Source of the DNA: Photobacterium indicum
GTDB lineage: Bacteria; Pseudomonadota; Gammaproteobacteria; Enterobacterales; Vibrionaceae
DNA: 64,000 bases
Assembly: GCF_003026215.1 (NCBI RefSeq)
Contig: NZ_PYOC01000008.1
Span: 165,587-229,586, forward strand
Direction: 5' to 3'
Each line of letters begins with the position of its first letter. Position 1 is the stretch's first letter. The notes beneath the pieces were generated by a model. The model had not been told where the DNA came from. It worked only from the letters and a program-made list of their open reading frames with translations, and did no database searches. Below, piece by piece: positions 44,599-53,020 of this stretch. Both the position numbers and the translations under genes were made by a program.

Positions 44599-46352
44599 TG
44601 CGCTTAGCCTCATTTACAATAGGTTCAGACCGAGAGGGTGATCGTCAACGGTTTAAAAACTTAAAAAACGTCACAATCGATTTTGAAGAAGAAGAATGGA
44701 TCACCTTAGTTATAGGCTGGAATGGCACGGGTAAGTCAAATGTACTTGAGGCGTTGGCGGTACTTTTCCGTGATTTAATCATGGGAAAGAACGACAAAAA
44801 TGAAAAAGACAAACCTTCGTTTGCTTATACCCTTAGGTATTTTTGTCATGAAAAAGAAATTGAGATCAGCGCAGATCCTGAACGTACTAAAGATGCTTAT
44901 TTAATCAGTTATCGTGATTTAGGTGGAACTAAAGATGTAGCTACTTTGGAAGTTGATTTGTTAAGCATTTTAGCTGATAAACCCATATTAGCTTCGCTTA
45001 AGTTTACTGACTTCAAAAAGCGGCAAGATGAGTTCTTACCGAAATATGTGTTTGGCTACTATTCTGGCCATAGCGACCGCATGCAGTCGGTATTTCGCCC
45101 GTATCTTCAGCAATATGATAAAAAACTTCGTAACGCTAAGTCGGAAGACCCAGGTTTAAGGCGGTTGTTTTATGCTTTACCTGTGCACAGCCAATTTGTG
45201 CTTTTAGCATTTGTACTTAAACAAGATGATCTAGTCAGGCACTTTCTTGATACGCAACTAGGACTAGAAACAGATGAAAACGCTGAAAGCATAGACTCTG
45301 TATTGTTAGAGTTAAACGAACCTTCATGGAATTTGAACAAGAATAAAGACCCTAAAGGTACTTATGGAGCATGTAAGACAGCACCTGATATATTCTGGGG
45401 AGCTGAAGGCATTGTTCGTGAGTTTTTGGATCGTGTTCATAAAGTTTCCACCGCACCTATAAAGATAAAAAGAAAAGATGAAGCGACATTATGGAACAAA
45501 AAAGGTCGTGAATACCTTTATATGTTTATCAAGGATATCAGCAAGCTGAACGAATTAGTTGGTGATCAAGAACCAAGAGATTTTTTCCGTGATCTAGAAA
45601 GTACCTATGTATCAGAGCTGATCAGCGAAGTGCGGATTCGCGTTAAGCTTAAAAAGAATGATGGTAGCGTAACCTTCCGTGAACTCAGTGAGGGGGAACA
45701 GCAATTACTGACCGTATTAGGCTTGCTGAGGTTTACCGCAGAAGAAGAAAGCTTGTTCTTACTGGATGAACCAGATACTCATTTAAACCCTAAGTGGAGC
45801 GTTGATTACATAGACTATTTGAATAAGTTTGTGACCTCTGGGTCTGATGGTGAAAACAATAGCCACATAGTTCTAACGACTCACAATCCTATAGCCATCG
45901 CTGAATTGGCACGCGACCAAGTCCAAATCCTAAGTCGTGATGATGAGACTAGAAGCATTGAGTCTCATAAACCACATTACGATCCTCAAGGGATGGGGTA
46001 TGCGGGCATTATTACTAGCGATATGTTTGGGCTAGGTTCTTCACTAGATAAACGAACTCAAAAACGGTTAGAAACATACAGAGCATTAGCAAGTATTGAT
46101 AATAAGACCAAATTTGAAGAGTTGCGTTTTCAAGTCATTTCAGAGTGGTTAGATAATGATAGATTCAGTATGTCACAGCGTGATGATGACTATGAGCGCT
46201 ACATAAAAATTCGTAATACTCTCCTTTATGAAAAATCTGATGCTGATAGCCTTCAAGAGCTGGTTAACTTTGCACTAAGCCTATCTCAAGAGGATCGTGA
46301 CGCAGTTGCTAAGCAAGCGATTACAAAGTTACTAGGTGAGGATAATCAGTGA
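44598..46352 (+). CDS. PtuA-like AAA ATPase (Septu-type defence)
   Basis: A 584-residue SMC/RecF-like ATPase. Walker A 'GWNGTGKS' (40-47), a long insertion (about 60-370), signature 'LSEGEQQLL', Walker B 'SLFLLDEPDTHLNP' and H-switch 'VLTTHNP' are present. With the following HNH gene it matches the PtuA-PtuB pair of Septu. It begins at TAATG overlapping hsdS and ends overlapping the HNH gene (GTGA), inside the type I operon. Other OLD/Gabija-like ATPases are alternatives, but it lacks a TOPRIM domain. Confidence 0.8.
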   Translation: MRLASFTIGSDREGDRQRFKNLKNVTIDFEEEEWITLVIGWNGTGKSNVLEALAVLFRDLIMGKNDKNEKDKPSFAYTLRYFCHEKEIEISADPERTKDAYLISYRDLGGTKDVATLEVDLLSILADKPILASLKFTDFKKRQDEFLPKYVFGYYSGHSDRMQSVFRPYLQQYDKKLRNAKSEDPGLRRLFYALPVHSQFVLLAFVLKQDDLVRHFLDTQLGLETDENAESIDSVLLELNEPSWNLNKNKDPKGTYGACKTAPDIFWGAEGIVREFLDRVHKVSTAPIKIKRKDEATLWNKKGREYLYMFIKDISKLNELVGDQEPRDFFRDLESTYVSELISEVRIRVKLKKNDGSVTFRELSEGEQQLLTVLGLLRFTAEEESLFLLDEPDTHLNPKWSVDYIDYLNKFVTSGSDGENNSHIVLTTHNPIAIAELARDQVQILSRDDETRSIESHKPHYDPQGMGYAGIITSDMFGLGSSLDKRTQKRLETYRALASIDNKTKFEELRFQVISEWLDNDRFSMSQRDDDYERYIKIRNTLLYEKSDADSLQELVNFALSLSQEDRDAVAKQAITKLLGEDNQ

Positions 46353-47224
46353 GGTTTGTAGATAACACATTTATCGACTTACCTGATGGTTGGGAAGATA
46401 GAGCTGAATCAGCTACAGAAGCATTGGTCGATGGCACTATTGTCGCTGATGACCGTAGCTCGGTCTGGAAGGCACTAAAAGAAAGTTTAGAAGAACTATC
46501 AAATGGAAGGTGCTGGTATTGTGAAACTAACATTCCTCGAACAGACAATGCGGTAGATCATTATCGACCCAAGGGAAAAGTGCAAGGAGTTGAATTTTCA
46601 GAGGATGAAAAAACTTTAGCCAGATATAACTTAAATCCAGAGCATTCAGGTTATAAGTGGGCAGCATTTAAACATGAGAATTTCCGCTTTTCATGTCAAC
46701 ACTGCAACGAATACAGAAAGGATTTGCAAGGGACCGGGGGCGGGAAGTGGAACTACTTTCCCTTAGTGAATGAGCCTGAACGTGCTTATGATGAGTTAGA
46801 CGAAGACAATGAGGTCCCCGTTTTACTCGACCCGTGCAAAAGATTAGAATGGCGGCTTCTTTCGTACGATAAGTCTGGAGTTCCATTTTCTAGGTTCGAA
46901 AAAGACAGCCCTGAAGATATTAAAGTAAGGCTTTCTATAAGGTTGTACCATCTTGATCAAAAGCGATTAAACGAAGGACGTGTAGGTCAGTGGAGGCTGT
47001 TTAAGCCTCTGATCGATGATGCTAAGAAGTGGTATTTGAAAAAACTTCGACAGGACCAAGGTGCTGATGCCTGCTTTGAGAAAGAGTTGCGGAAAGTAGG
47101 GATGTGGTTTCATCCAAAAAGCAAAAATACCTATCTGGGGTTCCTTGTTTATCAGTTAGAGCAAGATAAAGATAAAGACACGTTGCATCCATGGATTGGT
47201 GAATTAATTAGAACCGTAGGTTGA
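46349..47224 (+). CDS. PtuB-like HNH nuclease (Septu-type defence)
   Basis: A 291-residue protein starting at GTG 46349. Zinc-binding C55xxC58 ('CWYC'), the HNH-like 'DHYRPKG' (D70-H71) and a second 'CQHCNEYRKD' (C116, C119, N120) define the nuclease core. The C-terminal half is helical. Together with the ATPase it likely forms a Septu-type complex that attacks DNA or RNA during infection. A 44-base gap precedes hsdM. Confidence 0.8.
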   Translation: MRFVDNTFIDLPDGWEDRAESATEALVDGTIVADDRSSVWKALKESLEELSNGRCWYCETNIPRTDNAVDHYRPKGKVQGVEFSEDEKTLARYNLNPEHSGYKWAAFKHENFRFSCQHCNEYRKDLQGTGGGKWNYFPLVNEPERAYDELDEDNEVPVLLDPCKRLEWRLLSYDKSGVPFSRFEKDSPEDIKVRLSIRLYHLDQKRLNEGRVGQWRLFKPLIDDAKKWYLKKLRQDQGADACFEKELRKVGMWFHPKSKNTYLGFLVYQLEQDKDKDTLHPWIGELIRTVG

Positions 47225-47268
47225 TAGTATAAGTGAGATGCTATACACATGATTATTGAGATTGACAA

Positions 47269-48807
47269 ATGAACGCACCAGCATTAGTACAAAAAGTTTG
47301 GAATTACTGTCATACATTACGTGATGACGGCGTTGGTTATGGTGACTACTTAGAGCAGCTCACATATCTATTGTTTTTAAAAATGGCACATGAGTATGCT
47401 CAGCCGCCTTACTCAAGGGATACCAAAGTTCCGACAGAGTTCAATTGGGAAACATTGCAGGGTTTAAAAGGCGAGAAGCTAGAAGAACAGTACCGTAAGG
47501 TATTAAAAAAATTAGCATCTGAAAGTGGCATGATTGGTGCGATTTTCTACAAGTCTGAAAATAAGATCCCCGATCCTGCTAAGCTGGCTCGTATCGTTAA
47601 AATGATTAACGATGAAAACTGGATAAGCTTAGACTCAGACGCTAAAGGCGACTTGTACGAAGGGCTATTGCAGAAGAATGCGGAAGATACCAAAAGTGGT
47701 GCAGGCCAATACTTTACGCCACGCGCATTGATTGACGCTATGTTGGCTTGTGTTCGTCCAGAGCCTAAGAAAACAATCTCCGATCCAGCCTGTGGTACAG
47801 GTGGGTTCTTCTTAACGGCTAGTGATTGGGTCACCTATGGTGACGAACAGTGGATTGAAAAAGGCATGAGCCATTGGAATCCATCAAAGCATGACGAAAG
47901 TACCATAGCAAAATCAAAACTAAACAAAGCCCAAGTGAAGTTTTTGCGTGATCATACTTTCCGTGGTAATGAGATTGTTCCATCAACTCGCCGTATGTGT
48001 CTTATGAACTTGTTCCTTCACAATATCGGTAGTATTGATGGTGAACCAGAAGTAGAGCGAGCTGATGCGTTGCTAACTCCTATTAAAGGGGAAGATAAGG
48101 TCGACTATGTATTAGCGAATCCTCCTTTTGGTAAAAAAAGCAGCTTGACCATTACTAATGCTGAAGGTGGGGAAGATAAAGATGCACTAACCTATGAGCG
48201 TCAGGATTTTTGGGCGACAACCACCAATAAACAATTAAACTTCTTACAGCATATCGTTTCGAGCTTAAAAGACACAGGTAAAGCCGCAGTAGTCTTACCT
48301 GATAACGTGCTATTCGAAGGTGGGGCAGGTGAGCGCATACGTCGTAAATGGCTAAACAACTGCGACGTACATACGATTCTACGATTACCGACAGGTATCT
48401 TTTATGCTAATGGTGTTAAAGCTAATGTAGTGTTTTTTGATAATGCTGCTCGTGATGAAAAAGTCCATACCAAAGGTATTTGGTTTTATGACTTGAGAAC
48501 AAATAAGCATTTCACACTGAAACAACGTCCAATGATGTTGAGCGACCTTAAAGACTTTATCCAGTGTTATAACCCTGAAAATCGTCACGCTCGTACAGAG
48601 AAGGAGCGATTTAAATACTACAGCTACGATGAGCTAATCAACCGTGACAAAGCTAGCCTAGATGTGTTTTGGCTTAAAGATGATAGCCTAGACAACTTAG
48701 ATAACCTGCCTGCACCTGATATTTTGCAACAAGAGATCATAGATCACCTAGAGGCTGCATTGGCTGCATTCAAAGAGGTTGCGGCAGGGCTACCAGAATC
48801 TAAATAA
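47269..48807 (+). CDS. hsdM: Type I restriction-modification methyltransferase subunit
   Basis: A 512-residue N6-adenine methyltransferase. The HsdM N-terminal helical domain (about 5-130), SAM motif 'DPACGTGGFF' (172-181) and catalytic 'NPPFG' (284-288) are intact. With HsdS it methylates the host's target sites. It is placed last, after the ATPase/HNH pair; host protection therefore depends on the last gene of the operon unless it has its own promoter. Confidence 0.95.
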   Translation: MNAPALVQKVWNYCHTLRDDGVGYGDYLEQLTYLLFLKMAHEYAQPPYSRDTKVPTEFNWETLQGLKGEKLEEQYRKVLKKLASESGMIGAIFYKSENKIPDPAKLARIVKMINDENWISLDSDAKGDLYEGLLQKNAEDTKSGAGQYFTPRALIDAMLACVRPEPKKTISDPACGTGGFFLTASDWVTYGDEQWIEKGMSHWNPSKHDESTIAKSKLNKAQVKFLRDHTFRGNEIVPSTRRMCLMNLFLHNIGSIDGEPEVERADALLTPIKGEDKVDYVLANPPFGKKSSLTITNAEGGEDKDALTYERQDFWATTTNKQLNFLQHIVSSLKDTGKAAVVLPDNVLFEGGAGERIRRKWLNNCDVHTILRLPTGIFYANGVKANVVFFDNAARDEKVHTKGIWFYDLRTNKHFTLKQRPMMLSDLKDFIQCYNPENRHARTEKERFKYYSYDELINRDKASLDVFWLKDDSLDNLDNLPAPDILQQEIIDHLEAALAAFKEVAAGLPESK

Positions 48808-48855
48808 TGGCATAGGGCTAATTTACTGCACGAATCGATTGGTTTGACCGTTAAT

Positions 48856-50097
48856 TTAACCAATGATTTTCATTTGTTTGGTCCCCGTCACTGAGAGGCT
48901 GCCTTGTGCGGCCTCTTCTATATTCCCACTCCACCAGCTCATCATGGGAATGCGACGTTCCAAGTAATCAGTGTGATTGTAAGCACTGCGTACTTGATTA
49001 TCATCAACGTGAGCTAATGCCGCTTCAATTAAATCAGCCTCAAAGCCTTGTTCATTGAGTGTAGTACTCGCAAGTGAACGTAAACCATGACTAACGAGTC
49101 TTCCCGCAAATCCCATTCGTTTTAATGCCATATTTGCCGTCTGGCTGTTACATGGTTTCATTGGATCTCTATCTGATGGAAACACGTACTCTCGATGTCC
49201 ACTAATAGGCTGTATGACTTCAAGTAGATCTAATGCTTGTTCTGTTAGTGGAATACGATGCTCACGACGTTTCTTCATTCGCTCGGGTGGAATAGTCCAT
49301 ACTTTGGCATCTAGGTCTATTTCATCCCAACGAGCACCTGATGCTTCCGCTGGTCGTGTCATGGTATGTAATTGCCACTCAAGCAAACAGCGTGTTGTAC
49401 GCTTGATAGAAGCGTTAGCTATCGCATTCATTAACTCAGGTAATTCATCAGGCTTTAGGGAAGCCATATTTTCTTTTTTGGGCTTCTTGAAAGCATCCTT
49501 AATACCGCTGAGTGGGTTGGAAAATATTAATCCACAGTTAACGGCATAGATCATAACTTCATTTAACCGCTGGGTAAGCCGTTTCACTGTTTCTAAACTG
49601 CCCTTGGCTTCAATAGGGCGAAGAATCGCAATCACCATTGGTGCCGTTATTTGAGATATAGGGTAGTTAGCCAGTTTAGGGAAGATGTGTTTTTCTAGGG
49701 AGCGCCAAATGTCTTCAGCATAGTTAATAGTGACAATGTCTTTCTTTATCTCAAACCAATCAGAAGTAACATTGGTTAGTGTGTGCTTACTAGCTTTCTG
49801 TTCATCTATTTTTTGTTGTTCTCGAAAGGTTTTCGGATCGTTTCCTTCCGTGACCAACGAGCGAGCTTTAAGTGTAAGTTGACGAGCTTTGGCTAAGGTG
49901 AGTTCAGGGAAAGCGCCTAAGCCCATGTTAACGCGTTTTTTAGTTTGAGGGTGACGGTAGTTGAAATTCCATAGGCGAGAACCGTTGGTACGAACACGTA
50001 ATTGTAGGCCGTCACCGTCAGAGAGAACGTAATCTTTCTCTTTGGGTTTGGCGTGTTCGATTTGCTTTTGGTTTAGACGTACTGCTTTAGTGCCCAT
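48856..50097 (-). CDS. P4-type tyrosine integrase
   Basis: A 413-residue phage P4-like integrase. The DUF4102 N-terminal arm-binding domain ('YVLSDGDGLQLRVRTNGSRL') is followed by a SAM-like core-binding domain and a catalytic domain with 'TRPAEASGARWDEIDL' (R), 'HGLRSLAS' (HxxR) and Tyr in 'DYLERR'. It reads away from ssrA with its start 187 bases from the tmRNA 3' end, the usual layout for ssrA-specific islands. Confidence 0.95.
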   Translation of the reverse strand: MGTKAVRLNQKQIEHAKPKEKDYVLSDGDGLQLRVRTNGSRLWNFNYRHPQTKKRVNMGLGAFPELTLAKARQLTLKARSLVTEGNDPKTFREQQKIDEQKASKHTLTNVTSDWFEIKKDIVTINYAEDIWRSLEKHIFPKLANYPISQITAPMVIAILRPIEAKGSLETVKRLTQRLNEVMIYAVNCGLIFSNPLSGIKDAFKKPKKENMASLKPDELPELMNAIANASIKRTTRCLLEWQLHTMTRPAEASGARWDEIDLDAKVWTIPPERMKKRREHRIPLTEQALDLLEVIQPISGHREYVFPSDRDPMKPCNSQTANMALKRMGFAGRLVSHGLRSLASTTLNEQGFEADLIEAALAHVDDNQVRSAYNHTDYLERRIPMMSWWSGNIEEAAQGSLSVTGTKQMKIIG

Positions 50098-50119
50098 GCT
50101 AACTAGCCTCTAAGCCTAT

Positions 50120-50171
50120 TGGTATTCCAAAATATTACTCCAATTTGTATGGAATACCACTTGGAATACCA
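50120..50171. repeat. Integrase arm-type repeats, right end
   Basis: TGGAATACCA occurs at 50150-50159 and 50162-50171, 12 bases apart, and in inverted form (TGGTATTCCA) at 50120-50129. The pair at 23617-23639 has the same unit and spacing. They lie between the integrase start and the ssrA att site, where arm sites are expected. Confidence 0.6.
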
Positions 50172-50214
50172 AAAGTTGCGGATACTAGCAAACGCTAATG
50201 GATACTATAGATAC

Positions 50215-50246
50215 AAAAAATCCCCCTAAACCATTGATTTAGGGGG
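50215..50246 (-). terminator. ssrA terminator
   Basis: CCCCCTAAA (50222-50230) and TTTAGGGGG (50238-50246) form a perfect stem. Six A's (50215-50220) give the U-run on the minus strand. It lies about 40 bases past the tmRNA 3' end. Confidence 0.85.
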
Positions 50247-50282
50247 CTCTCTGGACATCCTAGGATGTCTTCGTATACGAAA

Positions 50283-50297
50283 TTGGTGGAGCTGGCG
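50283..50297. repeat. Proximal attachment site at ssrA 3' end
   Basis: TTGGTGGAGCTGGCG covers the tRNA-like acceptor end of ssrA. A near copy is at 23542-23555 in direct orientation. The exact crossover point cannot be set from one sequence. Confidence 0.65.
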
Positions 50298-50651
50298 GGA
50301 TTTGAACCCGCGTCCAAGAGCAATCCAACCATAGGCGCTACATGCTTAGTCTATCTTTATTCTCGTAAGTACACTGCGAACAGACACGCCATGTAAATAC
50401 ATACCAGAATTCTATTTCGCGGTTCACCTCTCTAGTCAAAGGTTCCCTCGCTATCTCGTTTGGGTTTGAACTTCTATGATTCCCCGTCTTACAAGCGGAA
50501 GCTAGGGTAGAAGTGCGCTAGCAGGTTATTAAGCTGCTAGTGCGAAGTTTTCGTCGTTTGCGACTATTTTTTTGCGGCTTTTTACGTGGCCAACCGCCCC
50601 ACGGCATGCTCCACAAGCCTTCTTGATCCTGTCGAATCCTGAATCAGCCCC
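50284..50651 (-). ncRNA. ssrA: Transfer-messenger RNA
   Basis: The 5' end GGGGCTGATTC (complement of 50641-50651) and 3' end CCAGCTCCACCA (complement from 50284) form the tRNA-like part. The tag frame (complement of 50529-50561) encodes ANDENFALAA followed by stop. Length is 368, near the E. coli 363. With SmpB it rescues stalled ribosomes. Its 3' end is the island's integration site. Confidence 0.96.
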
Positions 50652-50669
50652 AGAGGTGTTTCGAGATGG

Positions 50670-50697
50670 ATAGTAGCATATAAATCTTTCACGTCAA
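50670..50697 (-). promoter_or_regulatory. ssrA sigma-70 promoter
   Basis: On the minus strand TTGACG (complement of 50692-50697) and TACTAT (complement of 50670-50675) are separated by 16 bases. The predicted transcript start would lie about 10-15 bases before the tmRNA 5' end. Confidence 0.65.
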
Positions 50698-50757
50698 CGA
50701 AATTACTATTGAACGTGGTGGATGTGTATGAAAATCCATCAGTTTACGTTTTTCTTA

Positions 50758-51234
50758 CTATCGTGTGCTGTGTTTCATGATGCGTTGCTTATCGCGAGCC
50801 CAGTCTCGGCTCTTAGAATCTGCGCGCTTATCATGCAGCTTTTTACCACGTGCTGTACCTATCTTTAGTTTAACCCAAGATGCCTTCCAGTACATAGATA
50901 ATGCAACGATAGTTTGGCCTTCACGGTTTACCGCACCCAGTAGCTTATCGATTTCTTTACGATTCAATAATAGTTTACGAGTACGCGTTGGATCGGCGAC
51001 AACGTGGGTTGAGGCCGCATTCAGTGGTGTGATTGTTACACCTGAAATAAACGCTTCACCATCACGCAGAAACACATAGCTTTCGGCGATGTTTACTTTA
51101 CCGTTACGAATTGCTTTTACTTCCCAGCCTTGTAGTTGAAGCCCGGCTTCATAATCATCTTGGATGGCAAATTCGTGTCTGGCGGTACGGTTTTTGGCAA
51201 TGGTGTTATCTGACTTATTCGGTTTCTTAGCCAT
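50758..51234 (-). CDS. smpB: SsrA-binding protein
   Basis: A 158-residue SmpB with the usual start '[20 protein letters not shown]' and '[19 protein letters not shown]', and the basic C-terminal tail ('[19 protein letters not shown]') that reads as a codon mimic in the ribosome. It binds tmRNA and is encoded just upstream of ssrA on the same strand. Confidence 0.96.
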   Translation of the reverse strand: MAKKPNKSDNTIAKNRTARHEFAIQDDYEAGLQLQGWEVKAIRNGKVNIAESYVFLRDGEAFISGVTITPLNAASTHVVADPTRTRKLLLNRKEIDKLLGAVNREGQTIVALSMYWKASWVKLKIGTARGKKLHDKRADSKSRDWARDKQRIMKHSTR

Positions 51235-51399
51235 GGGGTATCCATTTCTTTATGTTGCTATTCCCAAAACAGATGTTCATCAGTTTGGTCGAGTAGAGTG
51301 TAATACAGGTTTCTACGTTGTTATGTCGTTGAAAGTTTAACTGTATTCGCTCTGATTTTGGCTGTTTACCGACTAATGGTATCATTGAGCCACTTCTTC

Positions 51400-51435
51400 G
51401 CATAGATTTTGATTTTATCGCTGTAAAATCTATGC
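51400..51435 (+). repeat. Hairpin in the smpB-ratA divergent region
   Basis: GCATAGATTTT (51400-51410) and AAAATCTATGC (51425-51435) are perfect reverse complements with a 14-base loop. It lies about 30 bases upstream of ratA and could be in its 5' leader or act as an operator. Confidence 0.5.
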
Positions 51436-51466
51436 GTGAGGGGTTTGTGAAGCTTAAGGAGAATCT

Positions 51467-51901
51467 ATGCCTCAGATCAGTCGCTCTGCACTTGTACCGT
51501 TTAGTGCCCAGCAAATGTTTGAACTTGTTAATGATGTTGAATCTTACCCCGCGTTTTTACCTGGATGTTCAGGTACTAAAATTATTGAACGTTCTGGTGA
51601 GCATATGATGGCTTCTGTCGATGTGTCGAAAGCGGGCATACGTAAAACGTTTGTGACTCGTAATCAGCTGATTGATTTTAATACCATCGACATGCAGTTG
51701 GTTGATGGCCCATTTCAGAAGTTAGTGGGTGGTTGGAAATTCATAGAGCTTGATGCGACAGCGTGTAAAATTGAGCTGAATTTAGATTTTGAATTTACCA
51801 ACGGATTAGTGGATGCGGCATTTGGTAAAGTGTTCCGCGATTTGACTAGCAATATGGTAAGTGCCTTTACCAAGCGAGCAAAAGAAATTTATGAGTTCTA
51901 A
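51467..51901 (+). CDS. ratA: RatA-family START-domain protein
   Basis: A 144-residue polyketide cyclase/START-fold protein ('[21 protein letters not shown]', '[15 protein letters not shown]'), orthologous by sequence and context to E. coli RatA/YfjG. E. coli RatA was described as inhibiting 70S assembly; coenzyme-Q-binding roles are known for relatives (COQ10-like). AAGGAG precedes the ATG. It overlaps ratB by 11 bases. Confidence 0.92.
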   Translation: MPQISRSALVPFSAQQMFELVNDVESYPAFLPGCSGTKIIERSGEHMMASVDVSKAGIRKTFVTRNQLIDFNTIDMQLVDGPFQKLVGGWKFIELDATACKIELNLDFEFTNGLVDAAFGKVFRDLTSNMVSAFTKRAKEIYEF

Positions 51902-52217
51902 TGATAAGTTGATTCATGTAGAGGTTGTGTATGCTCTGCCTAATAATCAGCGAGTGATCAAGCTGGCGATTAACTCAGAAACGGATGTTCAAGAGATCAT
52001 TGAGCAATCCGGAATATTGGCGATGTTTCCAGAGATCGATTTGAAGAAAAATAAGATCGGTGTGTACAGTCGTAATGTGAAGCTCAATGCGACGGTACGT
52101 GATGGCGATAGGATTGAGATTTATCGACCTTTACTGGCCGATCCGAAAGAGATCCGTCGTAAGCGTGCTGAACAAGCCAAGAAAGAAGCATTAAAAGCAA
52201 AATCTGAGGCGAAATAA
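51891..52217 (+). CDS. ratB: RatB-family ubiquitin-like protein
   Basis: A 108-residue protein with the RnfH/RatB beta-grasp fold ('[20 protein letters not shown]', '[23 protein letters not shown]') and a charged Ala/Lys tail. The ATG at 51891 overlaps ratA's stop region. Function unknown beyond its constant pairing with ratA. Confidence 0.9.
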   Translation: MSSNDKLIHVEVVYALPNNQRVIKLAINSETDVQEIIEQSGILAMFPEIDLKKNKIGVYSRNVKLNATVRDGDRIEIYRPLLADPKEIRRKRAEQAKKEALKAKSEAK

Positions 52218-52249
52218 AACGGTAGTAATGTGGTTTGCTTGTCGCTCTT

Positions 52250-52433
52250 GACGTTATACCATTCTGGATAAGTAAATGGTCAGATAATTGCGCAGGAAAA
52301 ATTGATAATAACAAGGCAGAAATTGAAGTAACTAGTGGTTCTAATTATAAAATTTCTAACGTAGTTATAAACAATTTAAACCAGCAAGAATGATCAGGTA
52401 CTTGTCTAGATTGGTATTATAAAGCAGATAAAG
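52250..52433 (+). pseudogene. Possible protein-coding remnant, pilin-tail-like
   Basis: In frame with 52283, the plus strand reads about 40 protein-like residues ('KIDNNKAEIEVTSGSNYKIS', 'NVVINNLNQQE'), a TGA stop, then 'SGTCLDWYYKADKE'. The spaced Cys and Trp recall type IV pilin C-termini. No start exists. It may be chance. Confidence 0.25.
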
Positions 52434-52459
52434 AAAAAGCTCGCCAATGCGAGCTTTTT
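52434..52459. terminator. Bidirectional terminator between ratB and bamE
   Basis: AAAAAGCTCGC (52434-52444), loop CAAT, GCGAGCTTTTT (52449-52459) form a perfect 11-base stem with A- and T-runs on both sides. It directly follows bamE on the minus strand and faces ratB on the plus. Confidence 0.9.
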
Positions 52460-52461
52460 CA

Positions 52462-52818
52462 TTAATTGATGGCAGTTAAGAAGTTTGGTCCAGGCTGATA
52501 ATCACCTTTCATTCCAAGCAACTTGTTCTGAGCATCAAACGTCAAAATCAAATTCTTTTGTACGCTTTCTTCATGACCTGGTTGTTGGTAATACACGTAA
52601 TACCAAGTGTCAGGGTAGCTTGGCTCTACAAGCATTGGTGAACCTAGTACATAGCTTACTTGTTCTTTGTTCATGCCCATTCGAAGCGTATCAATATCAG
52701 ATTGCTCAAGGTAGTTACCTTGGTTGATATCAATACGGTAAACCAATTTCTCAATTACTGAGCAACCACTAAGTAAGCTTAACGCTAGTGTTAGTGCGGC
52801 GATATTTTTCCAACTCAT
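52462..52818 (-). CDS. bamE: Outer-membrane protein assembly factor BamE
   Basis: A 118-residue lipoprotein with lipobox LSGC (about residues 16-19). Mature-domain motifs are 'IDINQGNYLEQSDIDTLRMG', 'MNKEQVSYVLGSPML' and 'DTWYYVYYQQPG', the SmpA/OmlA fold. BamE is part of the BAM complex that inserts outer-membrane barrels. It lies next to recN, as is common. Confidence 0.95.
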   Translation of the reverse strand: MSWKNIAALTLALSLLSGCSVIEKLVYRIDINQGNYLEQSDIDTLRMGMNKEQVSYVLGSPMLVEPSYPDTWYYVYYQQPGHEESVQKNLILTFDAQNKLLGMKGDYQPGPNFLTAIN

Positions 52819-53020
52819 AGCATCCTGGCTTTTTAGCTTTAACTGCTGCGATGATAAACAAGGTCAAAGCAGAAGTAAAAAAAGTGGTAAAGAAAAAACT
52901 CTAATTGAGACTGCTGTCAGCCCCTATAGTTGCATTTCTACTTAAGTTTATTTCATCTTAGCCAAAATGATTAGCGATATGTCTCATTAATCAGAACATA
53001 ATGCTAATTTATATCAATAT

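Larger units (their letters stand above)
23542..50297. mobile_element. ssrA-integrated genomic island, about 26.7 kb
   Basis: The island is bounded on the right by the ssrA 3' end with an intact integrase reading away from it, and on the left by a near copy of that 3' end. Probable integrase arm repeats occur at both ends. It contains AlpA-like regulators, phage- and island-type genes, a fucose operon, and a restriction/Septu-like defence cluster. Internal orphan terminators and gene remnants suggest it was built in steps. Confidence 0.75.
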
